From Aliishimia sp963721175 (GTDB lineage: Bacteria; Pseudomonadota; Alphaproteobacteria; Rhodobacterales; Rhodobacteraceae), in the NCBI GenBank assembly GCA_963721175.1, contig CAVRIG010000001.1, forward strand, positions 62,001 to 126,000: 64,000 nucleotides of DNA, read 5' to 3'. Of the stretch, positions 37,300 to 46,056 are shown piece by piece; within the stretch, counting starts at the first letter, position 1; each line of letters starts with the position of its first letter. A program made the translations under genes and the position numbers. Under the pieces are notes generated by a model that made no database searches, was not told where the DNA came from, and saw only the letters and a list, made by a program, of their open reading frames with translations.

Positions 37300-38271
37300 T
37301 CAACCGGGCCGTTGCGATCCGCCGCCGCGCAGCCAGCGGAGCACGAATTCCAGTTTCTGACGGTACGCCTCGCAGAGCACGAAGGGGTAGAGGTCCGGCA
37401 GGCCCATCGACCTGTTGACGAGATTGCTCCCGACGGCAATTGCGGTGGCGACGTTCAGGAGGGTGGCGAGGTCCGGCTCGTGATAGGGATCCCAGCCGGC
37501 ACCGGGGATCTCCGGCGTGGAGAAACCGGTCGCGAGAAAGCTGTCCGTGATGTCGATGAGGTGCAGCAGATGCGCGGTGGTTTCCGCCCAATCCTCATGC
37601 GGGTGTGCCGCGGCATAGGGAGTCAGGAAATGGTTCTGCCAGTCCGGTGGAGGTCCATTCCCGTAGTATGTCTCCAGCGCGGTGGTGTAGTCCGACCGTT
37701 CGTCGCCGAAGAGGGCGCGAAACGCGTCCGTAAATCCCGGAACGATGCCGAGCCGCCACCACAGGAAATGCGCGATCTCGTGGCGCATGTGCCCGATCAT
37801 CGTGCGATAGCGTTCGGCGAGTGCTGCGCGTCGGGCGATCCGGACCACGGGATCGGATTCCTCGATGCTGATCGTCAGGACACCGTTGGCATGTCCCATG
37901 ACGACCGGGTTCACGCCCTCGGCCAGCATGTGAAACACCGGGACCGGACCGGTATCGGCCGGCGCGAACCAGTTCCAGTTCCTGAGATTGTCGAGAACCC
38001 ACCGTTTGGCCGCCTCCGCATTTGCCCAGTTCCCGATGGCGCCCGGCATCGAGAGGTCGGGCGAGAGCGAGGTCATCGCGCAGGCCTCGCACAGGCTGCC
38101 GGCTGGCGTGGCCACCCAGTTGCAGCTGATGCGGTCACGATTGGCACAGAAAGTCGCCTCGGTCAGGAATGCTTTCCTGTTCGGATCGTAGGCCACGGCC
38201 ATGCCGTCCTGCGACGTGAGATTGTCGAAGTAGAGGATTCCGGTGCCCGTGGGATTCGGAAAGAGGCGCAT
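37300..38271 (-). CDS. putative zinc-binding metallopeptidase (Peptidase_Mx type)
   Basis: A 323-residue protein. The N-terminus has a zinc-ribbon-like arrangement with Cys pairs in TEATFCANRDRISCNW and SLCEACAMTSL. The peptidase motif is MIGHMRHEIAHFLWWRLG (HEXXH), with a downstream DERSDYTTALETYYGNG and PHEDWAETTAHLLHLIDI that supplies the third ligand and surrounding acids. The family is known from sequence only, with no settled substrate. It is transcribed from its own promoter and is intact. Confidence 0.85.
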   Translation of the reverse strand: MRLFPNPTGTGILYFDNLTSQDGMAVAYDPNRKAFLTEATFCANRDRISCNWVATPAGSLCEACAMTSLSPDLSMPGAIGNWANAEAAKRWVLDNLRNWNWFAPADTGPVPVFHMLAEGVNPVVMGHANGVLTISIEESDPVVRIARRAALAERYRTMIGHMRHEIAHFLWWRLGIVPGFTDAFRALFGDERSDYTTALETYYGNGPPPDWQNHFLTPYAAAHPHEDWAETTAHLLHLIDITDSFLATGFSTPEIPGAGWDPYHEPDLATLLNVATAIAVGSNLVNRSMGLPDLYPFVLCEAYRQKLEFVLRWLRGGGSQRPG

Positions 38272-38578
38272 CGGATCTCCTGACTTGAGTTGGCCGTCGA
38301 AGTCCCGCTGGCGTCGGCAAGACTTGCGTCGCCTTCCCGTGGTCGGTCCTGCGCCAGGGCGCGGCGGCGGTGAGCGACCGGCCCGGCGGTGTCTGGATCT
38401 ACATCATCAATTCGCTCGCACCGCAATCGCCGAAGGTCCGTCGTCGCATCGGCCGGCGGACATACACCCGCAGAGTGCGCACCTTTTGGGCAGTGTGCGA
38501 CAGGGGCGAAAATGTTCGTTCCTGTAGGGAACGATTTCGCCTCCCGCGTGTTTTTTTGTCCCTGATTGGAGGATTTCT
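38272..38578. other. divergent intergenic region upstream of egtB
   Basis: No gene is visible in 307 bases. TCGTTCC (38516-38522) and GGAACGA (38528-38534) form a 7-bp hairpin across five bases just upstream of egtB. GGAAC at 38528-38532 with TGTT 16 bases on (38549-38552) is a one-mismatch match to the EcfG promoter, close enough to note only. A T-run and TTGGAGGA precede the egtB start. Confidence 0.35.
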
Positions 38579-39826
38579 ATGACGAACACTGCGGCGGCAC
38601 TCGCTCCAAACGAAGCGCACTCCCTGTTCAGCAACGTCAGGAAACGGTCGGAAACTCTCGCCGAACCGCTCGTGCCCGAGGACATGATGCTCCAGTCGAT
38701 GGAGGATGCGAGCCCGGTGAAGTGGCACCTGGCGCACACGACATGGTTCTTCGAGGAGTTCATCCTCAAGCCGCACTGTCCAGACTACCAGTCCTTGGAC
38801 GACCGTTTCGCCTTCCTCTTCAACTCCTACTACGTGCAAGCCGGTCCGCGCCACGCGCGCGACAAGCGGGCGATGATTTCGCGCCCGGACGGTGCCGCGG
38901 TCTTCGCCTACCGGTCCCACGTCGACGACGCGCTCCAGGATCTGCTGGATTCTGGGCGGAACGATGCGGACCTGATCGCCGACCTCGTGGAACTGGGCTG
39001 CCATCACGAGATGCAGCATCAGGAGTTGCTGGTGACCGACCTGCTGCACGGCTTCTCCCACAACCCGCTGCTGCCGGCCTACCGCGATCCCGAGCCGATG
39101 CCGGTGAGCGAGGAGGTGGCGCTGACCTTCACGTGCCATGAGGGCGGACTTCTCGAGATCGGGCATGACGGTCCCGGTTTCGCCTATGATTGCGAAGGCC
39201 CACGCCACCGGATCTGGCTCGACCCGTTCCGGATCGCGGACCGGCCGGTGACCAACCGCGACTGGATCAACTTCATGGACGATGGCGGGTATTCGATCCC
39301 CACGCTGTGGCTCATGGACGGGTGGGCCTGCTGCCAGAAGGAAGACTGGGACGCGCCGCTCTACTGGTGGCGGCAGGATGACGAATGGTGGACCTACACG
39401 CTGCGCGGCCCGCAGCCGGTAAATCTCGACGCGCCGGTCTGCCATGTCAGCTACTACGAGGCCGACGCCTTCGCCCGGTGGTCCAGCTGCCGCCTGCCGA
39501 CGGAAGCCGAGTGGGAGGTGGCGTTCCGCGACCGCCCGATCCACGGCAATTTCCTCGATGACGGTCAGTTGAGACCGCTGCCGAACGGGGGGCCGTGGGG
39601 GGACGTGTGGGAATGGACGCAGAGCCCGTTCACGCCCTATCCGGGCTTCCGCCCGCCCGAAGGCGCGCTGGGGGAGTACAACGGCAAGTTCATGGCCAAC
39701 CAGTTTGTCCTGCGCGGCGGCTCCTGTGCCACGCCCGCGGCCCAGATGCGCCCGACCTATCGCAATTTCTTCTACCCGCATCAGCGGTGGCAGATGCTCG
39801 GCCTGCGTCTGGCGGAGGACCGCTGA
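38579..39826 (+). CDS. egtB: ergothioneine biosynthesis sulfoxide synthase EgtB
   Basis: A 415-residue enzyme with GGAGG ahead of ATG 38580. The DinB-like N-terminal domain has the iron ligands in KWHLAHTTWFFEEFIL and GCHHEMQHQELLVTDLLHG. The C-terminal FGE-sulfatase domain has VTNRDWINFMDDGGY, RLPTEAEWEVA, WEWTQSPFTPYPGF and FVLRGGSCATP. EgtB joins hercynine to cysteine or gamma-glutamylcysteine with oxygen. It lies one base from egtD. The length and motifs are those of intact EgtB. Confidence 0.95.
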   Translation: MTNTAAALAPNEAHSLFSNVRKRSETLAEPLVPEDMMLQSMEDASPVKWHLAHTTWFFEEFILKPHCPDYQSLDDRFAFLFNSYYVQAGPRHARDKRAMISRPDGAAVFAYRSHVDDALQDLLDSGRNDADLIADLVELGCHHEMQHQELLVTDLLHGFSHNPLLPAYRDPEPMPVSEEVALTFTCHEGGLLEIGHDGPGFAYDCEGPRHRIWLDPFRIADRPVTNRDWINFMDDGGYSIPTLWLMDGWACCQKEDWDAPLYWWRQDDEWWTYTLRGPQPVNLDAPVCHVSYYEADAFARWSSCRLPTEAEWEVAFRDRPIHGNFLDDGQLRPLPNGGPWGDVWEWTQSPFTPYPGFRPPEGALGEYNGKFMANQFVLRGGSCATPAAQMRPTYRNFFYPHQRWQMLGLRLAEDR

Positions 39827-39827
39827 T

Positions 39828-40769
39828 TTGGACAAGCCTGTCGTTTCGAACCGGGCGCTCCTCCGGGACGCGCTCGACGGCCTGCGCGCGCTTCCCAAGC
39901 GGATGCACCCGAAATGGTTCTATGACCAGACCGGGAGCGAGATCTTCGAGCAGATCACCGAGCTGCCGGAATATTATCCGACCCGCACGGAGGTCTCGAT
40001 CCTGCGCGCCGAGATCGGCACGCTGGCGCGCCACGTCCCCGACGGCGCGGCACTGATCGAGCTTGGCAGCGGCGCGAGCACGAAGACCTGCATCCTGCTC
40101 GACGCTCTGGATCGCCTCGGCGTCTATGTGCCGGTCGATGTCTCGGGCGACTTCCTGCATCGCATCGCCGATGAGCTGGATCGCCGTTATCCCGACCTCG
40201 AGGTCTCGCCGCTGGTGGGCGATTTCCTGGGGGAGCTCGCGCTTCCGCCCATCGCGGCCGGACGGCCGAAGGTGGCCTTCTTCCCCGGCTCCACCATCGG
40301 CAATCTGGAGCCGGACGAGGCTCGGGAGCTGCTTGGGCGTGTCAGGGCGTGGCCGGACATCACCGCCTTCATCCTCGGCGTGGACCTCGTCAAGGATCCC
40401 CACACGCTGATCCGCGCCTATGACGACAGCGCGGGCGTGACGGCGGATTTCAACCGCAACCTGCTCCATCGCCTCAATGCGGAGGCGGGGGCCGATTTCG
40501 ACGTCGCGGGCTTCGACCACGAGGCACGGTGGAACGCCGATGCCGCCCGTATCGAGATGCACCTGGTGAGCAGGAGGGCGCAGACCGTCCACCTCGACGG
40601 CAGGTCCATCGCGTTTGCCGAAGGCGAGAGCATCCACACGGAGAACAGCCACAAGTACACGCGCGACGCCGTGGAAGACATGGCTGCGGGTGCCGGATGG
40701 CGCGTGGCGGAGTTCCTGACCGACCGCGACGATCTCTTCGCGGTCAGCGTCCTGGAACCTGTGGAGTGA
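39828..40769 (+). CDS. egtD: L-histidine N-alpha-methyltransferase EgtD
   Basis: A 313-residue SAM methyltransferase that turns histidine into hercynine (histidine betaine), the first ergothioneine step. TTG 39828 is chosen as start because GGAGG lies nine bases upstream and no earlier codon fits. Motifs are KRMHPKWFYDQTGSEIFEQI, ITELPEYYPTRTE, the SAM site LIELGSGASTKTCILLDAL, and KVAFFPGSTIGNLEPDEARE. ENSHKYTRDAVEDMAAGAGW matches the C-terminal substrate region. It forms a two-gene operon with egtB; egtC and egtE are not needed in the two-gene bacterial pathways that use cysteine, but a lyase is missing here. Confidence 0.95.
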   Translation: MDKPVVSNRALLRDALDGLRALPKRMHPKWFYDQTGSEIFEQITELPEYYPTRTEVSILRAEIGTLARHVPDGAALIELGSGASTKTCILLDALDRLGVYVPVDVSGDFLHRIADELDRRYPDLEVSPLVGDFLGELALPPIAAGRPKVAFFPGSTIGNLEPDEARELLGRVRAWPDITAFILGVDLVKDPHTLIRAYDDSAGVTADFNRNLLHRLNAEAGADFDVAGFDHEARWNADAARIEMHLVSRRAQTVHLDGRSIAFAEGESIHTENSHKYTRDAVEDMAAGAGWRVAEFLTDRDDLFAVSVLEPVE

Positions 40770-40776
40770 CCGGCAG

Positions 40777-40797
40777 GCGGGCCGTTGGCTCGCCCGC
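40777..40797. terminator. possible bidirectional terminator between egtD and the BCCT gene
   Basis: GCGGGC (40777-40782) can pair with GCCCGC (40792-40797) over a 9-base loop in the 43-base gap between convergent genes. There is no T-run on either side, so the call is weak. Confidence 0.3.
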
Positions 40798-40812
40798 GCC
40801 AGTGGCGTTCCG

Positions 40813-42420
40813 CTAGAGCTCGTTGAGCTTTGGCGGTGTGCCGACCTCGACCCAGGAAATCTTCTCCGCCATAAGGGCCTTCAGCAGCGCGAAGAGCATC
40901 GCGAAGATCATCACGAAGATCGGCAGCCCGACGACGGTGATGACCTGTTGCAGCGCGGTCAGCCCGGCGTCGCCCGCCAGCACGATCAGCATCGCCGCGA
41001 CCGCACCTTCGGAAACGCCCCAGAACACCCGTTGCCGGGCCGGGCCGGGGTCGGTCTCGCCGGTGCAGAGCATGTCCACCACCAGCGACGCGCTGTCCGA
41101 CGAGGTGGCGAAGAAGATCGCCACGATCACCACCGCGAGACCCTGGATCAGCGTCGTGGCCGGAAAGTTCTCGAAGAAGGTGAACATGGCGAATTCCGGT
41201 CCGCGCCCGACCGCCTCGGCGATCTGTCCGGCATTTTCACCAAGCGCTTCGCGCGCGACGGTGCCGATCCCGTCGATCTCCATCGCCGACCAACCGAAGA
41301 TCGCGAACCACACGAGCGTGAAGAGCGACGGCGCCAGCAACACACCCAATACGAACTCGCGGATCGTGCGGCCCTTGGAGATCCGCGCCACGAAGATGCC
41401 GATGAACGGTGACCACGTCACGGTCCAGGCCCAGTAGAACACCGTCCAGCTGCCCTGCCATCCCCATTCGCCTTCGGCGGTATAGCTCGCAAGCATGTCG
41501 TTCCAGAACGCCATCGGCAGGATGTTGGTAACGTAGATTCCGGCGGTCTCGATGATGCCGCGCAGCAGGAAGATCGTAGAACCGGTCAGCAGAACGAAGA
41601 CCATGAGTGCGGTCGCCATGCCGATGTTGATGTTGGAGAGCAGCTTCACGCCCTTGTCGAGACCGACCACGATCGACGTGGTGGCCACCGCCGTCAGCAC
41701 TATGATGATGATCACCTTGGTGAGAACATTGTCGGCCATCCCGGTCAGTTCGGTCAGTCCGGCATTGATCTGGCTGGTGCCCAGCCCGATGGAGACCGCG
41801 ACGCCGAAGAGCGTGCCGAGGATCGCGGCGATGTCGATCGCCTTGCCGACGGGTCCGTAGATGCCCTCCTTCAGCAGCGGGTAGAACACGGAGCTCACCC
41901 GGATCGGCAGGTCGTAGCGATAGATGAAATATGCAAACGCCAATCCCGGCAGGGTGAAGATCGTCCAGGTGTGCAGCCCGAGGTGATAGAGCGAGAACCC
42001 CATCGCCTGGCGGGCGGCCTGCACCGAATGCGCCTCGGTCTCCGCATAGGGCGGCGAGGAGAAATGCAGGATCGGTTCGGCCACACCCCAGAACATCAGC
42101 ACGGTGCCGATGCCCCCCGCGAACAGCATCGTGAACCACGAGAGGTTGGTATATTCGGGGCGGCTGTCGGGGGACCCGAGCCGGATGTTGCCGAACCGGC
42201 TGAGCGCGACCCAGATCAGGAAGATCAGCCAGATGTTGACTCCGGATATGAAGAACCACCCCAGGTTCGTGACGACCCATGTCCGCGCGGCGGCAAAGAA
42301 AGCGCCGATCGTTTCCGGCGCGGCGATGAGGGCCACCAGAAAGACGACCATCAGGCCGGCGGACCAGAAAAAGATCGTGGCGTCGGTGCGTAGTCCGAGG
42401 CGTTGGGCGAGGGCGTTCAT
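40813..42420 (-). CDS. BCCT family betaine/carnitine/choline transporter
   Basis: A 535-residue membrane protein with 12 predicted helices. The start at ATG 42420 has AGGGAGA upstream. The family signature is present as WTVFYWAWTVTWSPFIGIF, with the substrate-box Trp residues, and FAGGIGTVLMFWGVAEPILH lies in helix 3. BCCT proteins import trimethylammonium compounds with sodium or protons. It is convergent with egtBD, whose product and intermediate are both betaines, so hercynine or ergothioneine uptake is a possibility alongside the usual glycine betaine, choline or DMSP. Confidence 0.92.
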   Translation of the reverse strand: MNALAQRLGLRTDATIFFWSAGLMVVFLVALIAAPETIGAFFAAARTWVVTNLGWFFISGVNIWLIFLIWVALSRFGNIRLGSPDSRPEYTNLSWFTMLFAGGIGTVLMFWGVAEPILHFSSPPYAETEAHSVQAARQAMGFSLYHLGLHTWTIFTLPGLAFAYFIYRYDLPIRVSSVFYPLLKEGIYGPVGKAIDIAAILGTLFGVAVSIGLGTSQINAGLTELTGMADNVLTKVIIIIVLTAVATTSIVVGLDKGVKLLSNINIGMATALMVFVLLTGSTIFLLRGIIETAGIYVTNILPMAFWNDMLASYTAEGEWGWQGSWTVFYWAWTVTWSPFIGIFVARISKGRTIREFVLGVLLAPSLFTLVWFAIFGWSAMEIDGIGTVAREALGENAGQIAEAVGRGPEFAMFTFFENFPATTLIQGLAVVIVAIFFATSSDSASLVVDMLCTGETDPGPARQRVFWGVSEGAVAAMLIVLAGDAGLTALQQVITVVGLPIFVMIFAMLFALLKALMAEKISWVEVGTPPKLNEL

Positions 42421-42843
42421 GCTGGTCTCCCTGTCATTCGGCATCATCGTGTCGTGCCGTTTTCGCTCCGAAGGGCGTGCGGATCGGGTCCCTTCGGAAT
42501 GTCGATCGTCGAGACATTAACGTCAAAGTTGCAGTTTCGTCGTTGCGAGGCAATCGACGCCGCAGAGTTTTTTCCCAACCAATCAGAGGAATTCCGATTA
42601 ATTCAGCATCCGAGGCCCGCGGCGTCGGATCCGCGCAATCCGCCGCAAGACGGTGCATGGCAGGCGGCAGACGGCCCTGCACCACGTCTGATCTAGAGAC
42701 AGGCGAGCAGGTTTTCGCCGAGACGTTCCGTCAAGGCCGCCTGCACAAAATTGCGGCGCCGCGGGTCACGCCGCGAAGGGGTGTGTTGCAGGAAAGGTCG
42801 TTGTGAGGGACCTCGCGCCAGCGCATTTAGCGCGGGATCGGAA
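42421..42843. other. gene-free region between BCCT gene and regulator
   Basis: I see no gene in 423 bases. The left part must hold the promoter of the BCCT gene. A GGAATTCC palindrome at about 42589 and AT-rich DNA around 42565-42605 are the only notable marks. The right 150 bases are high-GC and carry only short unrecognised frames. Confidence 0.3.
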
Positions 42844-43464
42844 TCAGTCGTGTCCAGCTTCGCCCTGCGCGGCAGGCCGGCCGCCGCCGTCGCACACCAC
42901 CAGAATCCGCGCATCCCGGTCGCCGTCGGATGCATAGAGATGCCCGATACTGCTGTCGAAATAGATGCTGTCGCCTTGCGCCAACCGCACAGCCTCGCGG
43001 CCTTCGAGGTGGACCGTGACCACGCCGTCCAGCACGATCAGGAATTCCTGCCCGCCATGGCGGACGAATTCATCGAACTGGTGCAGTTCGCGCGCCTTGA
43101 GGGTGCCCATCATCGGTCGCATCGACTTGTTCCACAGATCGGCGAACAGCATCTCGTAGACGTAGTTCCGCGTCTCCTGCCGCTCGAATTCGCCGTTGCG
43201 CGCGATCGCGAAACTGCCGGGGGCGAAGCCTTGGCCATCGTCCGAGAAAAACGCGGACATGTCGCAGCCGAGGCCACCGGCGAGTTGCGAGAGCCGGTCG
43301 TAGGTCAGGGCGATCAGTCCACGCTCCGCCTTGGAAATGGTCGAAATCGCCAGCCCGGAGCGCGCGGAGAGATCCGCAAGCGTCCAGTTGCGCTCGCAGC
43401 GCAGGCGGCGCACGCGCTGCCCGAAAAGGGCGCGATCGTTGCTTTGGGGGGGCTCCATGTCCAT
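42844..43464 (-). CDS. XRE family transcriptional regulator with cupin domain
   Basis: A 206-residue regulator. Residues about 12-70 are a helix-turn-helix of the XRE type (LADLSARSGLAISTISKAER, then LTYDRLSQLAGGL). Residues about 120-200 are a small cupin (HGGQEFLIVLDGVVTVHLEG, LAQGDSIYFDSSIGHLYAS) that probably senses a ligand. Proteins of this layout often repress neighbouring amino acid or polyamine catabolism genes. It is divergent from the FAD/TRAP operon with only 114 bases between, in which two matching palindromes lie. Confidence 0.9.
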   Translation of the reverse strand: MDMEPPQSNDRALFGQRVRRLRCERNWTLADLSARSGLAISTISKAERGLIALTYDRLSQLAGGLGCDMSAFFSDDGQGFAPGSFAIARNGEFERQETRNYVYEMLFADLWNKSMRPMMGTLKARELHQFDEFVRHGGQEFLIVLDGVVTVHLEGREAVRLAQGDSIYFDSSIGHLYASDGDRDARILVVCDGGGRPAAQGEAGHD

Positions 43465-43505
43465 GAGTGGAGCATAGGTCCGCGCCGGGTTCGTGCAAAC
43501 TTGAA

Positions 43506-43543
43506 TTTTCCGATGGGAAAAATCTCCTTTTCCGATCGGAAAA
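43506..43543. promoter_or_regulatory. paired operator palindromes for the XRE-cupin regulator
   Basis: TTTTCCGATGGGAAAA (43506-43521) and the perfect palindrome TTTTCCGATCGGAAAA (43528-43543) lie 22 bases apart, centre to centre, two helical turns. They sit in the gap between the regulator and the operon it faces. Binding by the adjacent regulator is inference from position and symmetry. Confidence 0.7.
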
Positions 43544-43578
43544 TTGTGTTAGCGTTTTCAAGGGAGGGACGGATTGGC

Positions 43579-44731
43579 ATGATTCACGGCGACTCGGACA
43601 ACGCGAAACATCAGTATTGCGATTGCATCGTCATCGGGGCCGGAATCGCGGGGGCGTCGGTCGCGGCGGAGCTTGCCCCACGCATGCGCGTCGTCCTGGT
43701 GGAGCGGGAAAGCCAGCCCGGATACCACACCACGGGCCGGTCCGCCGCGCTTTACACGGCGGCCTACGGCCCGCCCGTCATCCGCGCACTGACCCGCGCC
43801 GCGGGGCCGTTCTTCCGCGCTGCCGACAATGCGCACCTGACCGGACCGCTGCTGCGCGACCGCGGCGTCGTCTTCGTCGCGCGCGCGGATCAGAGGGACG
43901 CGATGGAGGAGATGCGGAACGAACTGGGCGATGCGGTGATAGCGCTCGATGCGGCCGAAGCGGCGGGGGCCATGCCCTTGCTGCGCCAGGGTTATGCGGC
44001 CGGCGGGCTCTTCGATCCATTGGCCAGCGACATCGACGTGCATGCGCTGCACCAGCATTACCTGCGGTCACTCAAGGCCGCCGGTGGCATCTTGATGACC
44101 GGCGCGGAGGTGATCGCGATGGATTCCGGGCCCGACTGGACGGTCCGGACAACCGCCGGAGACGTTTCGGCGCCCATCGTCATCAATGCAGCCGGAGCCT
44201 GGGCCGACGAGATCGCTGCCTTGGCCGGGGTGCGGCGCCGGGGACTGGTGCCCAAGCGGCGCACGGCGCTGATCGTGGCGTCGCCGGCCGGCATGGTCCC
44301 CGACGGCTGGCCGATGGTCGTCGACATGGACGAGGAGTTCTACCTCAAGCCCGACGCGGGGAAGCTGCTGATTTCGCCCGCCGATGCCGAACCGTCACCG
44401 CCCTGCGACGCGCAGCCGGACGAGTACCAGGTGGCGCTCTGCGTCGACCGGATCGAACGGGCTTTCGACCTCTCCGTCGCGCGCATCGACAGCAAATGGG
44501 CCGGCTTGCGCAGCTTCCTGCCGGGCGGCGATCCGCTGGCGGCCTACGATCCCGACGCGCCGGGGTTCTTCTGGCTGGCGGGGCAGGGGGGCTACGGCAT
44601 CCAGACCGCGCCGTCCCTGGCCCGCGCCGCGGCCGCGCTGGTGCAGGGCAGACCGATCCCGGATGACATCGCGGACGCAGGGCGTCACACCGGAGAGCCT
44701 GGGCGCGGGACAGCTGGCGGTGTCGGCATGA
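43579..44731 (+). CDS. FAD-dependent D-amino-acid oxidase/dehydrogenase-type oxidoreductase
   Basis: A DAO-superfamily flavoprotein of about 383 residues that starts at ATG 43579. The FAD motif is CIVIGAGIAGASVAAELA, followed by VLVERESQPGYHTTGRSAAL; VINAAGAWADEIAALAG and the C-terminal FWLAGQGGYGIQTAPSLARA are typical. An extra G near 44680 runs the frame into the next gene. With that base removed the protein ends GVTPESLGAGQLAVSA at TGA 44731, overlapping the DctM start (ATGA), so a sequence error is likely and the apparent fusion is not real. It probably oxidises the imported amino compound. Confidence 0.85.
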
Positions 44732-46014
44732 TCGCACTGGTCCCGGTGGTGGCGGCGCTGCTGCTCGCCTCGGGTCTGGCGCTGGCCTACGTGATCGGCG
44801 GCGCGGCGGTGCTGGCCTTCATCGCCACCGACAACACGCGCTACCTCGCGATCCTGCCGCAGCAGATCTTCTCCAAGATCGACGTCTTCGCGCTGATGGC
44901 GATGCCGCTCTTCATCCTTGCCGGTGAGTTGATGAACCGCGGCGGCATCACCTCGGCGCTGATCAACCTGTCGATGGCGCTGGTCGGGCGCCTGCGCGGC
45001 GGGCTCGGGCATGTCAACGTGCTGACCAGCGTGTTCTTCGCCGGCATCTCCGGATCGGCGGTGGCCGATGCCGCCGCGCTCTCCAACACGCTGGTGCCCG
45101 AGATGACGCGGCGCGGCTACAGCCTGACCTATGCCAGCGCCATCACCGCGGCGTCCTCGATCATCGGGCCGATCGTGCCGCCGTCGATCATCCTGATCTT
45201 CTACGGCGCGCTGATGCAGACCTCGGTGACGGCGCTGTTCCTGGCCGGCATCGTGCCGGGGCTGCTGCTGGCGGTGGCGCTGATCGGGCTGAACGCCGTC
45301 TACGCCTGGCGCGAGGATCATCCGAGCGTCGCGAAAGCCGACATGCCGCCGCTGCTGCCGACGCTCGTCCGCTCGCTGCCGGCCCTGTCGCTGCCGGTGA
45401 TCATCCTCGGCGGCATCGTGCTGGGCTGGATGACCCCGACCGAGGCCGCCGCCGTCGCGGTGGTGGTGGCGCTGCTGGCCGGCTGGTTCTACGAAGGCCT
45501 CACGCCCGCCGGCGTGCTGGCCGGGTTGCAGCGCACGGCCATGCTGTCGGGCTCGATCTTCATCATCATCTGCGCCGTCTCCGCGCTCGGTCATCTCGGC
45601 GCGCTGGAGCGGATACCGGAGGCGATCTCGGAACTCGTGACCTCGCTGGGTCTGGGTCCGGTCGGCTACATGATCGTGCTCAACGTCATCTTCATCGTGG
45701 CGGGCATGGTGCTGGACATCCCCGTGGCGCTCGCCCTTCTGGTGCCGTTGCTGGCGCCCGTGGCGCTGGCGCAGGGGGCCGACCCGGTGCATCTCGGCAT
45801 CGTGCTGAGCTTCAACCTCTGCATCGGGCTGATCTCTCCGCCGATGGGCGGCTGCCTTCTGGTGGTGTCGGCGGTGACGGGCGTGAATTACTGGACATTG
45901 GCGCGGGCCATCGTACCCTTCGTGCTGCTGGAAATCGCCGTGCTGGCCGTGCTGATCGCCTATCCGCAGATCAGCCTTGCCCTGCCGCAGGCGTTCGGGC
46001 TGGCGGGCGGATGA
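44728..46014 (+). CDS. TRAP transporter large permease subunit (DctM family)
   Basis: A 428-residue membrane protein with 12 or so helices. Family features are FSKIDVFALMAMPLFILAGE, SVFFAGISGSAVADAAALSN, ITAASSIIGPIVPPSIILIF and GLISPPMGGCLLVVSAVTG. It is the transport channel of a TRAP importer. Unusually, it is encoded before the binding protein and the small permease. The ATG at 44728 overlaps the flavoprotein stop. Confidence 0.92.
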   Translation: MIALVPVVAALLLASGLALAYVIGGAAVLAFIATDNTRYLAILPQQIFSKIDVFALMAMPLFILAGELMNRGGITSALINLSMALVGRLRGGLGHVNVLTSVFFAGISGSAVADAAALSNTLVPEMTRRGYSLTYASAITAASSIIGPIVPPSIILIFYGALMQTSVTALFLAGIVPGLLLAVALIGLNAVYAWREDHPSVAKADMPPLLPTLVRSLPALSLPVIILGGIVLGWMTPTEAAAVAVVVALLAGWFYEGLTPAGVLAGLQRTAMLSGSIFIIICAVSALGHLGALERIPEAISELVTSLGLGPVGYMIVLNVIFIVAGMVLDIPVALALLVPLLAPVALAQGADPVHLGIVLSFNLCIGLISPPMGGCLLVVSAVTGVNYWTLARAIVPFVLLEIAVLAVLIAYPQISLALPQAFGLAGG

Positions 46015-46056
46015 ACCGGCCGGAACCATAAGATAAACACTTGGGAGGACACTGAC

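Noticed and set aside
38516..38552. Hairpin and GGAAC-N16-TGTT ahead of egtB as an EcfG promoter
   Set aside because: The -10 element has a mismatch at its first base and the GGAAC lies within a hairpin, so stress control of egtBD is not supported well enough to call.
42751..46014. A 1087-codon plus-strand frame joining a flavoprotein to a DctM permease
   Set aside because: It is a run-through caused by one extra base near 44680. With it removed the flavoprotein stops at 44731, overlapping the DctM start as in the other gene pairs of this operon. The first 270 codons are antisense to the regulator.
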